Below are positions 1-8,662 of a DNA stretch of 64,000 nucleotides, in pieces. The position numbers and the translations under genes are program-made. The notes beneath the pieces were generated by a model that saw only the letters and a list, made by a program, of their open reading frames with translations, had not been told where the DNA came from and made no database searches. The DNA lies in contig NZ_MDKB01000003.1 of assembly GCF_001715295.1 (NCBI RefSeq), forward strand, positions 327,954 through 391,953, written 5' to 3'. Position 1 is the stretch's first letter. Every line of letters begins with the position of its first letter. Origin of the DNA: Streptomyces griseus (lineage in GTDB: Bacteria; Actinomycetota; Actinomycetes; Streptomycetales; Streptomycetaceae).

Positions 1-281
1 TCGTCGCGCTTCTGGTGCGGCTGCCCCCACTGGATCTTGCGCTTGTGCTTGCGCGACTCGGGGGCGACGTAGGCCTCGATGCCGATGATCGGCGTCACCC
101 CGGCCTTCTTCGCCGAGTGGAAGAAGTCGTACGCCCCGTGCAGGTTGCCGTGGTCGGTCATCGCGATGTGCGACATGCCCATGTCGTTGCAGGCCTCGAA
201 CATGTCCTTCAGCCGCGCGGCACCGTCCAGCAGCGAGTACTGGGTGTGGACGTGCAGGTGCGTGAAAGGCGGCTTGCTCAC
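1..281 (-). CDS. dnaE: DNA polymerase III alpha subunit, N-terminal part
   Basis: This is the 5' end of the replicative polymerase gene; the rest lies beyond the left edge. The visible 93 residues begin SKPPFTHLHVHTQYSLLDGA, which is the start of the PHP domain of bacterial DnaE (the HLHVHTxYSLLDG metal-site motif). A conserved TDHGNLHG-like stretch follows. The GTG start is supported by GGAGG about 9 nt upstream. The gene reads leftwards, away from the DUF2252 gene. The family is certain; nothing can be said about the catalytic palm, which is outside the window. Confidence 0.95.
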   Translation of the reverse strand, partial: MSKPPFTHLHVHTQYSLLDGAARLKDMFEACNDMGMSHIAMTDHGNLHGAYDFFHSAKKAGVTPIIGIEAYVAPESRKHKRKIQWGQPHQKRD

Positions 282-503
282 GGCGCTGTTCCTCCGGGGC
301 GGGTCTTCAGGGCGGCGCGAAGCGCCTCGACGAGGGGTGGTGGTGGGGCGACGGGTGGGCGGTGACGGACAGGGGGGACAGCCTGGAAGTCTACGTCCTG
401 GCGGTCCCGGGCGACGGGCACTCCGGGGTACGGTCGCGCGTTGGAACGTCCGGGACGGCCGTCCCATTTGTCATGAACGCCATGGAGCAGGAGGCACTCA
501 GCG

Positions 504-1838
504 ATGTCGGACACGCAGACCCGCGCACAGGAGCGCGGGGAGCAGATTCTCGCCGTTTTCGACACCGCTTTCGGGGAGCTCCTGGCCGCCGACCCCGCCG
601 CCTTCCAGGTCAAGTTCCGCAAGATGGCGGGCTCCGCCTTCGCGTTCTACCGCGGTTCCGCCGGGCTGTTCTACGCCGATCTGGAGCGGGAGCAGCACGC
701 GGGCCCGTATCTGGACGAGCGCACGAGCAGGGTGTGGATCCACGGCGACCTGCACGCCGAGAACTTCGGCACGTACATGGACGCCAACGGCCGGCTGATC
801 TTCAACGTCAACGACTTCGACGAGGCCTACGTGGGCCCGTTCACCTGGGACCTCAAGCGCTTCGCCGCCTCCGTCGCCCTGATCGGTTACGCGAAGGCGC
901 TGAGCGACGACCAGATCGGCGAGCTGGTGCGGATCTACGCCGCCGCCTACCGGGAGCGCATCCACGCGCTGGCGACGGGAGCGGGGAGCGGCGCGACGGC
1001 GGAGCTGCCGCCCTTCACCCTGGACACCGCCGAGGGCCCGCTGCTCGGCGCGCTGCGGGCCGCGCGGTCGCTGACCCGGTTCGGGCTGCTCGACTCGATG
1101 ACGGAGATCCGGGACTTCGAGCGCAGGTTCACCGCCGGCGGCGGTGCGATCGACCTGGACGCCGCGACGCGCTACAAGGTGCTCGCCGCCTTCGACGGCT
1201 ACCTGGAGACGCTGCCGGAGTCGAGCCTGACCCGGCCCGACTCCTACCGTGTGAAGGACGTCGTCGGCCGCCGCGGGATCGGCATCGGCTCGGCGGGCCT
1301 GCCCTCGTACAACATCCTCCTCGAGGGCAACAGCGACGCCCTGGAGAACGACGTCGTGATCTACCTCAAGCAGGCGCAGACGCCCGCGGTCTCCCGCCAC
1401 ATCACGGACGCGGCCGTCCGGGAGTACTTCCGGCACGAGGGCCACCGCACGGTCATCTCGCAGCGCGCGCTGCAGGCGCACGCCGACCCGTGGCTGGGCT
1501 GGACCGAGCTGAACGGCACCGGCCAGCTGGTCGCGGAGGTCTCGCCGTACGCGGTGGACCTGGACTGGTCCGACATCGACGAGCCGGAGGAGATCGCCGC
1601 GGTCGTGGCCGACCTGGGCCGGGCGACGGCGACGATGCACGCGGCGGCCGACGACGAGAGCGGGCACTCCCTGGTGCCGTTCTCCACGGAGCGCGCGATC
1701 GACGCGGCGATCGCGGCGGACGAGCAGGGCTTCGCCGAGCTGCTGGTCGACTTCGCCCACGGCTACGGCGCCCGGGCCCGCGCGGACCACCAGATCTTCG
1801 TGGACCTCTTCCGCAACGGCCGTATCCCGGGCCTGTAG
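504..1838 (+). CDS. DUF2252 family protein, kinase-like
   Basis: This 444-residue protein belongs to the DUF2252 family, whose biochemical role is not established. What can be seen: H80-G-D82-L-H-A-E-N87 followed by D104-F-D106-E. This spacing resembles the catalytic loop (HGDxxxxN) and metal-binding Asp of aminoglycoside/choline-kinase-like phosphotransferases, so a small-molecule or protein kinase activity is a reasonable inference. There is no signal peptide or membrane segment, which suggests a cytoplasmic protein. The ATG start has GGAGG 9-10 nt upstream. It stands divergent from dnaE, with a short gap to the next gene. Confidence 0.85.
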   Translation: MSDTQTRAQERGEQILAVFDTAFGELLAADPAAFQVKFRKMAGSAFAFYRGSAGLFYADLEREQHAGPYLDERTSRVWIHGDLHAENFGTYMDANGRLIFNVNDFDEAYVGPFTWDLKRFAASVALIGYAKALSDDQIGELVRIYAAAYRERIHALATGAGSGATAELPPFTLDTAEGPLLGALRAARSLTRFGLLDSMTEIRDFERRFTAGGGAIDLDAATRYKVLAAFDGYLETLPESSLTRPDSYRVKDVVGRRGIGIGSAGLPSYNILLEGNSDALENDVVIYLKQAQTPAVSRHITDAAVREYFRHEGHRTVISQRALQAHADPWLGWTELNGTGQLVAEVSPYAVDLDWSDIDEPEEIAAVVADLGRATATMHAAADDESGHSLVPFSTERAIDAAIAADEQGFAELLVDFAHGYGARARADHQIFVDLFRNGRIPGL

Positions 1839-1881
1839 GACGGTGCGCCCCCGGGTCCTGCGGGCTCGATCACAGGAAGCC

Positions 1882-2625
1882 ATGGCACACTCTGCGGCGA
1901 TGGACGTATCAGGGACGCAGATCAGGGCGGTACGCGCGGCGGTGTTCACCGCCCTCGTCGTCACGCTCTCCTCGGCGTCCCATGTGCTGCTCTCCCGGGT
2001 CCCGCTGCCGCTGACGGCGGTCGCGTTGCTGGCCGGTGCCGTGTTCGCCGCGGCGTTCGCCCTGGCCGGACGCGAGCGTGGGTTCGGAGCGATCGCCGGA
2101 CTGCTCGTTCCGCTGGAACTGGCGGCCGACACGGTGTTCACCACCGGACAGCACCTCTGCTACGGAGCGGCGGGCGGGCCGATCGCGGGTCCGCTGCGCT
2201 CCGTGGGTGTGGACGTGCTCTGCGGCGGCGAGGCGGGTGCGGGCTCCGGCCGGCTCGCCGGGGTCGCCGCGGTGGGCACCCCGCTGGCGGGGGTGACCGG
2301 GGCCGGCGACAGGGCCGCCGCCCTGCTGGCCTCTCCCGGCCCCGCCGTGCCGTGGCTGCTCCTGGCCACGCACGTGACGGTGGGCCTGCTGGCCGCGGCC
2401 TGGCTGCGGCACGGTGAGTCCGCTCTGGCGGGGCTGCTGCGCGCGGCGGCCGCCGTAGCCTTCCGGCCGCTGCTGACGGCGGTCGCCGTGGTGGGCACCG
2501 CCCGGCTCCGGGTACGCAGGGACCTCCGCCGCACGGGGCGGCCCCTCCCGCTCTTCCCGGCCCGGCTCCTCGTGCACTGCGTGGGACGGAGAGGACCTCC
2601 CGGCTCGGCCCGCGCCACCGCCTGA
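1882..2625 (+). CDS. hypothetical multi-pass membrane protein
   Basis: I do not recognise a named family. The 247-residue product is Ala/Leu/Val-rich, with about four to five hydrophobic stretches (near residues 15-30, 38-56, 66-78, 150-172 and 185-205), so it is probably integral to the membrane. The C-terminal 40 residues are Arg/Pro-rich and probably cytoplasmic. Codon use has the high G+C third position of its neighbours. The start is uncertain: ATG at 1882 has AGGAAG close upstream, while ATG at 1900 lies 8 nt after a CACACT -10-like hexamer and could be a leaderless start. It ends 43 bp before the DsbA-like gene, so cotranscription is possible. Confidence 0.6.
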   Translation: MAHSAAMDVSGTQIRAVRAAVFTALVVTLSSASHVLLSRVPLPLTAVALLAGAVFAAAFALAGRERGFGAIAGLLVPLELAADTVFTTGQHLCYGAAGGPIAGPLRSVGVDVLCGGEAGAGSGRLAGVAAVGTPLAGVTGAGDRAAALLASPGPAVPWLLLATHVTVGLLAAAWLRHGESALAGLLRAAAAVAFRPLLTAVAVVGTARLRVRRDLRRTGRPLPLFPARLLVHCVGRRGPPGSARATA

Positions 2626-2668
2626 GCATCCGGAGATCCCCGAGTCACCCCACATACGGAGCAGTCCC

Positions 2669-3484
2669 ATGAGCAAGCGCAACAGCCAGGCCAGCAAGTC
2701 CGCCGCCCGCGAGCGGCTGCGGCAGGAACGCGAGCGGCAGGCCAAGAAGGACAAGGCACGCAAGCAGATCGTCGTCGGCGTCTCGGTGGTCGCCGTCCTC
2801 GCGATCGCGGGCGGCATCAGCTACGGCGTGATGCAGCTGAACAAGCCCTCCGCCTGGGAGGCCGCCGCCGACGCGAAGAACGTCACCGCCCCGAAGAACA
2901 CCTCCGGCGACGACGGCACGACCGTCGTGATCGGCAAGGCGAGCGCCAAGAAGACCCTGGAGCTGTACGAGGACTCCCGCTGCCCGATCTGTGCCACGTT
3001 CGAGCAGAACGTCGGCGAGACGGTCGCCAAGGACGTCGAGGCCGGCAAGTACAGGATCAAGTACGTCGGCGCGACCTTCATCGACAACTCCGACAGCGGA
3101 GAGGGCTCCAAGAACGCCCTGAGCGCGCTGGGCGCGGCGCTCGACGTCAGCCCCGAGGCCTTCATGGACTACAAGGCCGCGCTGTACTCCGCGAAGTACC
3201 ACCCCGAGGAGACGGACGACAAGTTCGCCAAGGACAGCTTCCTGATCGAGGTCGCGGACTCCGTGGACGCGCTGAAGGGCAACGCGGCGTTCAAGAAGGA
3301 CGTCGAGAACGGCACGTACGACGCCTGGGCGATCAAGATGTCCAAGGCCTTCGACAAGAGCGGCGTCCAGGGCACGCCCACGCTGAAGATGGACGGCAAG
3401 ACGGTCACCGCCGAGGGCAGCAAGAACGCTCCCATGACGGTGCCCGAATTCGACGCCGCGATCACCAAGGCCCTGAAGGGCTGA
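2669..3484 (+). CDS. membrane-anchored DsbA-like thioredoxin-fold protein
   Basis: A 271-residue protein with a basic, charged N-terminus (residues 1-33, Arg/Lys/Gln-rich), a single transmembrane segment near residues 34-55, and an extracytoplasmic thioredoxin-fold domain. The redox motif CPIC is at residues 105-108 and the cis-Pro loop GTPTL lies near residue 240, both typical of the DsbA/'thioredoxin domain-containing' family of actinobacteria. It probably forms or isomerises disulfides in exported proteins. The topology puts the active site outside the cell. The neighbouring membrane protein might be a redox partner, but I see no VKOR Cys pattern to support that. Two strong hairpins follow the stop codon. 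Confidence 0.88.
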   Translation: MSKRNSQASKSAARERLRQERERQAKKDKARKQIVVGVSVVAVLAIAGGISYGVMQLNKPSAWEAAADAKNVTAPKNTSGDDGTTVVIGKASAKKTLELYEDSRCPICATFEQNVGETVAKDVEAGKYRIKYVGATFIDNSDSGEGSKNALSALGAALDVSPEAFMDYKAALYSAKYHPEETDDKFAKDSFLIEVADSVDALKGNAAFKKDVENGTYDAWAIKMSKAFDKSGVQGTPTLKMDGKTVTAEGSKNAPMTVPEFDAAITKALKG

Positions 3485-3502
3485 CGGAGGAACAGGGCAG
3501 GA

Positions 3503-3529
3503 GGGCACCGGGCCACGACCCCGGTGCCC
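3503..3529 (+). terminator. hairpin terminator after the DsbA-like gene
   Basis: Perfect 10-bp inverted repeat GGGCACCGGG / CCCGGTGCCC with a 7-nt loop, starting 19 nt after the stop codon. There is no U-tract, as usual for Streptomyces terminators. Confidence 0.75.
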
Positions 3530-3532
3530 GTC

Positions 3533-3574
3533 ACGGACAGGCGGGCGGACTCTCGAGTTCGCCCGCCTGTCCGT
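3533..3574 (+). terminator. second, longer hairpin in tandem
   Basis: Perfect 15-bp arms ACGGACAGGCGGGCG / CGCCCGCCTGTCCGT around a 12-nt centre that can pair partly itself. It sits 3 nt after the first hairpin, giving a double terminator. Confidence 0.75.
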
Positions 3575-4152
3575 TCGTTCAGCGGACGGGGCTCGGCCCG
3601 TGCCGAACAGCGAAGTGGCCGAACGTCGACGTGGCGGGCCCGCGCGACAGCCGAAGAATCCGCCCCGCACCCGGCCGGAGCACGGCCGGGGAGGGGGCAG
3701 CCACGCCCCGCCGGGCACCTTCGCGCACGTGCCGCCGCCGTCGGGGCCCGCACCGGGCCCTGCGATCCCGGGCATGACCTGGAAGGACGCCACGGCGGAC
3801 CGGATCCGCGTTCCGCAGCGGGCGGCAGAGCACGCGGGAGGCAGAGGGAGGCTCTCCCGGCACGCCACCGATCATTTTCAGCCATGCGCCACTCTGTTAA
3901 CACGGTGACACGGCGTCATGTCGAGTGGCGTCTCTCGGATTCCGTATGGGGACACATCACCCGCGAAAGTGGCTCCCTGCATGACGTTCTCCTCTCGACC
4001 CCCGAGCGGCGCCGGAGGTTTTCCCGGCATTGCCCCGGTACGCACCAGCATTGATTGGGCTTGATCGATTCTCTTCAGGCGGTGACATGCGCACGTAATC
4101 TCCGGGCGGCGGGTGAGGAAGTTCCTCCCCCACATGTCCGCGAGGAGTCACC
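3575..4152. other. intergenic region upstream of the metalloprotease gene
   Basis: No convincing gene. Open frames here lack ribosome binding sites and consistent codon bias. The stretch around 3890-4080 is less GC-rich than the surroundings and probably holds the promoter of the metalloprotease. An imperfect inverted repeat (GAGGAA-G-TTCCTC with outer GGG/CCC) lies at 4111-4131, some 20 nt before the start codon. Confidence 0.5.
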
Positions 4153-5133
4153 GTGCGCGCTCTTGTACGCATATCCCCCCGTCTGCGCCGTTCCGTCCTG
4201 AGCACAGCCGTGCTGGCCGGAACCCTGGCCCTGACTCCGCTCTCCACGGCGCCGGGCAGCGCGGTCGCGGCGGCGCCCTCCGCCGAGAAGTGCGCCGAGT
4301 CCCCCACGAGCGCGACGGCGCGTGAGGCCCGTCCCGGCGGGTCCGACCACGCGGCCGAGCCCAACGAGGTCACCGCGGCCAAGGCCAAGGCCATGGACGC
4401 GGACCTCAGGAAGCGGCTCGCGGACCGCAGAGTGAACGGTTCCGCGCTCGCCGCGGGCGCGACCGTCCCGGTCTACTTCCACGTGATCCACGACGGGACC
4501 ACCGGCAAGCTGACCTCGACGCAGGTCAGCAACCAGCTCAGCGTGCTCAACGCCGCCTACAGCGGCCAGGGCACCGGCAACACCGACTCCGGCTTCCGCT
4601 TCACCCTCGCGGGCACGGACTACACGGACAACGCCACCTGGTACAACCTCAGCTCCGGCTCGACCGCCGAGAAGGCGATGAAGTCGGCACTGCGCAAGGG
4701 CGGCGCGGGCGCGCTCAACGTCTACACCGCCAACCTGGGCGGCGGCCTCCTGGGCTGGGCCACTTTCCCGAGCTCCTACACGTCCAGCCCGTCGATGGAC
4801 GGCGTGGTCATCCTCGACGCCTCGCTGCCGGGCGGAACGGCGACCAACTACGCCGAGGGCGACACGGCCACCCACGAGGTCGGCCACTGGATGGGCCTCT
4901 ACCACACCTTCCAGGGCGGCTGCAACGGCAACGGCGACTACGTCTCCGACACCCCGGCGGAGAAGAGCGCCGCCTACCAGTGCCCCACCGGCCGTGACAC
5001 CTGCACCACCAAGACCGGCGTGGACCCGATCCACAACTTCATGGACTACACGTACGACGCGTGCATGTACCAGTTCACCGCGGGCCAGGTGCAGCGCATG
5101 GCCGACAGCTGGACCGCCTACCGGGCCGGCTGA
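4153..5133 (+). CDS. secreted M43 (pappalysin-type) zinc metalloprotease
   Basis: A 326-residue exported protease. Residues 1-41 form a signal peptide (Arg-rich start, hydrophobic core, Ala-x-Ala end); a propeptide-like stretch follows to about residue 100. The catalytic zinc motif HEVGHWMGLYH is at 241-251 and the Met-turn is in FMDYT near 297, together diagnostic of the M43B family. Cysteines near 257, 277, 284 and 304 probably pair outside the cell. The GTG start follows GAGGAGT. It probably degrades extracellular protein; the substrate is unknown. It is monocistronic, flanked by a strong terminator. Confidence 0.92.
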   Translation: MRALVRISPRLRRSVLSTAVLAGTLALTPLSTAPGSAVAAAPSAEKCAESPTSATAREARPGGSDHAAEPNEVTAAKAKAMDADLRKRLADRRVNGSALAAGATVPVYFHVIHDGTTGKLTSTQVSNQLSVLNAAYSGQGTGNTDSGFRFTLAGTDYTDNATWYNLSSGSTAEKAMKSALRKGGAGALNVYTANLGGGLLGWATFPSSYTSSPSMDGVVILDASLPGGTATNYAEGDTATHEVGHWMGLYHTFQGGCNGNGDYVSDTPAEKSAAYQCPTGRDTCTTKTGVDPIHNFMDYTYDACMYQFTAGQVQRMADSWTAYRAG

Positions 5134-5148
5134 CCCCTCGGCAAGCCA

Positions 5149-5182
5149 CCGGGGCCCCGCACCGTCCGGTGCGGGGCCCCGG
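5149..5182 (+). terminator. terminator after the metalloprotease gene
   Basis: Perfect 15-bp arms CCGGGGCCCCGCACC / GGTGCGGGGCCCCGG with a GTCC loop, 15 nt after the stop. It can serve both converging genes. Confidence 0.85.
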
Positions 5183-5191
5183 CGCGCGCGG

Positions 5192-5761
5192 CTACAGCGT
5201 GGCGAGGAACCCGAGCGCGACCTTCCAGGCCAGCTCGGCCGAGTCCTCGTCGTAGTCGGGCAGCTCCGGGTCGGTGAACAGGTGGCCGGCTCCCCGGTAG
5301 CGGTAGACCTCCACGTCCGCGCCCGTCCGCTGCATCTGCAGGTACCAGCTGTTCAGCCAGTCGTGCGACTCGAACGGATCCGGGTCGGCGACGTGCAGCT
5401 GCACGGGCAGTTCGTCCACCGTCGCGCTCTCGGCGATGTCCGAGGTGCCGTGGAGCAGCAGCAGCCCGCGCGCCTTCGCGTCGCCGAGGGCCAGGGTCTG
5501 CGCCACCGACGCCCCCAGCGAGAATCCCGCGTACACGAGGCCCTGGTCGGAGAAGGGCGCGGCGGCCAGCACGGCCCTCCTGAGCAGCTCGTCCTTGCCC
5601 ACCTGCTCCTTGAAGGCCATTCCCTCCTCGACCGTGTCGAAGGTGTGCCCTTCGAAGAGATCGGGCACGCGCACCTCGTGCCCGGCCGCACGCAGCCGGT
5701 CGGCAGCCGCGTGCACAGCGGGCCGCAGACCACAGGTCGAGTGGAAAAGCATGATGTTCAT
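5192..5761 (-). CDS. dienelactone hydrolase family protein
   Basis: A 189-residue alpha/beta hydrolase. It shows the nucleophile elbow GFSLGAS (family GxCxGG/GxSxG position) near residue 92, an acidic residue in the HVADPDPF segment, and the catalytic His in GAGHLFTD near 163. The size and AFKEQVG...LYAGFS layout fit the small dienelactone-hydrolase-like subgroup; the natural substrate is not known. The start chosen is ATG at 5761, the residue-4 Met of a longer form beginning at ATG 5770. It is transcribed divergently from the MscS gene, with 46 bp between the starts. Confidence 0.85.
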   Translation of the reverse strand: MNIMLFHSTCGLRPAVHAAADRLRAAGHEVRVPDLFEGHTFDTVEEGMAFKEQVGKDELLRRAVLAAAPFSDQGLVYAGFSLGASVAQTLALGDAKARGLLLLHGTSDIAESATVDELPVQLHVADPDPFESHDWLNSWYLQMQRTGADVEVYRYRGAGHLFTDPELPDYDEDSAELAWKVALGFLATL

Positions 5762-5807
5762 GCGTCCCATGGTGCCAGCTGTGCCCCGATGCTTGGAGGA
5801 CGACGGA

Positions 5808-6938
5808 ATGGAGAACGTACTGCGGCCGCTGCTGGTGGTGGGCGGATCGCTGGCGGTCACCCTGGTGCTGGGATGGCTGGTGGACCTGCTGCTGCGCAGG
5901 GCCGACGACCGGCACCACGACACCCCCCTGTGGGGACTCCTGCGGCGCTGCCGGCCGCCGCTGCAGGTGGTGCTCTGCACGGCGATGCTGCGGGCCAGCT
6001 TCGGCCAGATCCGGCTCGCCGCCGTGCGCGACCACCGGGGTGCGATCGGCCAGGTCCTCACCCTCGTGCTGATCGCGGCGTCCGCCTGGCTGGTGGTACG
6101 GGTCGCCGCCACCGTCGTGGAGTCCTCGTACGCCCGCTACGCGACGGCCACCCGGGACGCGGCCCGGGTACGCCGGGTCCGTACACAGGTCGCGCTCATC
6201 CAGCGCGTGGTCACCGCCGTCGTCACCACCGTCGCGCTCGCGGCGATGCTGCTGACCTTCCCGGCGATGCGGACGGTCGGCACGTCGATGCTGGCCTCCG
6301 CCGGTGTGCTCGGCATCGTCGCCGGTGTGGCCGCCCAGTCGACCCTGGGCAATCTCTTCGCCGGATTCCAGATCGCCTTCGGCGACATGGTCCGCCTCGG
6401 TGACACGGTGGTCGTGGACGGCGAGTGGGGCACCGTGGACGAGATCACGTTGACCTTCCTGACGGTGCGCACCTGGGACGAGCGGCGGATCACGATGCCC
6501 GTGTCGTACTTCACCAGCAAGCCCTTCGAGAACTGGTCGCGCGGCGGGGCGCAGATGTCCGGCACGGTCTTCTTCCAGCTCGACCACTCGGCGCCCATCG
6601 CCGCCATGCGCGACCGGCTGCGCGAGATCCTCGGCGAGTGCGCCGCGTGGGACGGCCGCGACTGGTCGCTGGCCGTGACCGGCACCACCCCGACGACGAT
6701 CGAGGTGCGGGCGGTGGTCACCGCGAAGGACGCCGACGACATCTGGACCGTGCGGTGCGCCGTGCGCGAGCAGCTGATCGGCTGGCTCCGCGACCACCAC
6801 CCGTACGCCCTGCCGCGGGTCGTGACGTCCCCTGCGCCGCTCCCGCCGGGCGACCGGTGGCCGGGACTCTCCGCCGCGGAGGACGCCCGGATCCCGGCCC
6901 CGGGCAGCGCCGCCGCCCCCCGCACCGGCCGTGGCTGA
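5808..6938 (+). CDS. MscS family mechanosensitive channel
   Basis: A 376-residue small-conductance mechanosensitive channel protein. Hydrophobic segments lie near residues 4-25, 80-105 and 125-150. They are followed by the pore-lining TM3 and beta domain carrying VLGIVAGVAAQSTLGNLFAGF, then FGDMVRLGDTVVVDGEWGTVDEI, the MscS family signature. The C-terminal 40 residues are Pro/Ala-rich and variable. It releases solutes on hypo-osmotic shock. The ATG start follows TTGGAGGACGACGGA, giving GGAGG a spacing of 8 nt. It converges with the antiporter gene, 23 bp apart. Confidence 0.92.
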   Translation: MENVLRPLLVVGGSLAVTLVLGWLVDLLLRRADDRHHDTPLWGLLRRCRPPLQVVLCTAMLRASFGQIRLAAVRDHRGAIGQVLTLVLIAASAWLVVRVAATVVESSYARYATATRDAARVRRVRTQVALIQRVVTAVVTTVALAAMLLTFPAMRTVGTSMLASAGVLGIVAGVAAQSTLGNLFAGFQIAFGDMVRLGDTVVVDGEWGTVDEITLTFLTVRTWDERRITMPVSYFTSKPFENWSRGGAQMSGTVFFQLDHSAPIAAMRDRLREILGECAAWDGRDWSLAVTGTTPTTIEVRAVVTAKDADDIWTVRCAVREQLIGWLRDHHPYALPRVVTSPAPLPPGDRWPGLSAAEDARIPAPGSAAAPRTGRG

Positions 6939-6961
6939 CCCCCACCGGACGGCGGGACGGC

Positions 6962-8548
6962 TCAGCGCAGGCTCCGCACGTCCAGATACCGCAGGACCCG
7001 GTCGACCACCTCGGGGTCCGATCCCGGCTCGCTGCGCGCGGCGAGCACCTCGTGCCGGGCGGCCGAGAGCATCTCGCGCTGGACCCGGCTCACCGCCCTG
7101 AACCGCTCGGCGCGCTGCGCGTAGGCCTCGCGCCGCTCCTCGTCGACCATGTCGGGGCTGATCCGCGCCCCGATGTCGTACGCGGCGCGCTGCAGTCTCT
7201 CCAGCACCTCCTCGGGGAAGTCCTCGCCGGCCTGGACCTCCTTGAGCCGCTGCTTGGCGGCCTGGGCCGCGCGGACCGCGAGGTCGTGCTCCAGCGCCTG
7301 CTCGGCCCTGGTGTCCGCCCTGACCCCGAGCCTGCGCACGAGCCAGGGCAGGGTCAGGCCCTGCAGGACGAGGGTGGCCATGATGACGGAGAAGGCGATG
7401 AAGACGATCTCGTCGCGGCCGGGGAACGGCTTGCCGTCGTCCGTCTGCAGCGGGATGGCGAGGGCCAGCGCGACGGAGGCCACCCCGCGCATCCCGGCCC
7501 ACCACATGACGACGGTCTCCCGCCAGCTGGTGGGGATCTCCTCGCTGTAGTCACGGCGGGTGTGCAGCCGCTTGGCCAGCCAGGTCGCGGGCAGCAGCCA
7601 GAGGAGCCGTACGCCGACGACGACCGCGACGATCGCCAGGCCCCAGCCCAGCAGCCGGAACTCGCGTCCGTCGGCGGTGCCGAAGACGCTGTGGAGTTCG
7701 AGGCCGATCAGGCCGAAGGCCACACCGGTGACCAGCGTGTCGACGATGTTCCAGAAGGACCGGCCGGTGAGGCGGCCGAGGACGTCGTCGGCGTCCGCCG
7801 TGTGCTCGGCGAGGAAGAGGGCCGTGGTGAGGACGGCGAGCACGCCCGAGCCCTTCAGCTCCTCGGCGAGCACGTAGCTCACGAAGGGAACGAGCAGGCT
7901 CAGGCCGACCTGGAGGGTGGCGTCGCCCAGGAGCCCCATCAGCTTGATGGTGAGCCAGCCCAGCACCAGGCCGACCACCACCGCGACGACCGCGGAGAGC
8001 AGGAGCAGGCCGAACGCGGCGGGCAGGGAGAAGGTCCCGCTCACCGCGGCGGCGACCGCCACGTGGTAGAGCACGATGGCCGTGACGTCGTTGAACAGGC
8101 CCTCGCCCTCCAGGATCGAGACGAGTCTGCGCGGCAGCCCGAGGGAGCCCGCCACAGCCGTCGCCGCGACCGGGTCGGGCGGGGCCACGAGCGCGCCCAG
8201 GGCGACGGCGGCGGCGATGGGCAGCCCGGGGACGATCGCGTCGGCGACGGCGGCGACGGCCGCGGTCGTGACGAAGACGAGGGCCACCGCCAGCAGGAAG
8301 ATGGGCCGCCTGTTGGCGGCGAACTGCCGCCACGAGGTGCGCTGCACGGAGGCGTAGAGCAGCGGAGGCAATAGGGCGGGAAGGATGATCTCCGGCGGGA
8401 TGTTCACGTCGGGGACGAAGCTGGCGAAGGCCATGCCGATCCCGGCGAGCGTCATCAGCACCGGCGCGGGCAGGCCCAGCCTCTCCCCCAGCGGGACCGT
8501 GACCACCGCTCCGAGCAGGAGCAGGAGCAGGAGTGCCAGTTGGTCCAC
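6962..8548 (-). CDS. CPA1-family Na+/H+ antiporter
   Basis: A 528-residue cation/proton antiporter of the NhaP/CPA1 type. About twelve hydrophobic segments cover the first 410 residues. The ALVAPPDPVAATAV segment and EGEGLFNDVTAIVLY carry the conserved ND pair of electroneutral CPA1 exchangers. The C-terminal 110 residues are a charged cytoplasmic tail with predicted helices (EEVLERLQRAAYD). The GTG start matches the family N-terminus (MDQLALLLLLLLGAVV). It probably handles Na+ and pH stress. It is the last gene in a minus-strand direction but is separated by 114 bp from the GNAT gene. Confidence 0.93.
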   Translation of the reverse strand: MDQLALLLLLLLGAVVTVPLGERLGLPAPVLMTLAGIGMAFASFVPDVNIPPEIILPALLPPLLYASVQRTSWRQFAANRRPIFLLAVALVFVTTAAVAAVADAIVPGLPIAAAVALGALVAPPDPVAATAVAGSLGLPRRLVSILEGEGLFNDVTAIVLYHVAVAAAVSGTFSLPAAFGLLLLSAVVAVVVGLVLGWLTIKLMGLLGDATLQVGLSLLVPFVSYVLAEELKGSGVLAVLTTALFLAEHTADADDVLGRLTGRSFWNIVDTLVTGVAFGLIGLELHSVFGTADGREFRLLGWGLAIVAVVVGVRLLWLLPATWLAKRLHTRRDYSEEIPTSWRETVVMWWAGMRGVASVALALAIPLQTDDGKPFPGRDEIVFIAFSVIMATLVLQGLTLPWLVRRLGVRADTRAEQALEHDLAVRAAQAAKQRLKEVQAGEDFPEEVLERLQRAAYDIGARISPDMVDEERREAYAQRAERFRAVSRVQREMLSAARHEVLAARSEPGSDPEVVDRVLRYLDVRSLR

Positions 8549-8662
8549 GGTGTGCCTTTCGCAGCGCGCCGGGCGGTCGGGCGCCCGGCGATCAGCCGAT
8601 CAGGCCGTCAAGCGTGCCATGCCGGGGCGCGCGGACCGCACGGCCCCCGGTGCGCCGCCCGG

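Noticed and set aside
3524..4054. Open frames in the gap before the metalloprotease
   Set aside because: Composition is Arg/Pro/Gly-rich, starts lie within the terminator hairpins, and codon bias is weak.
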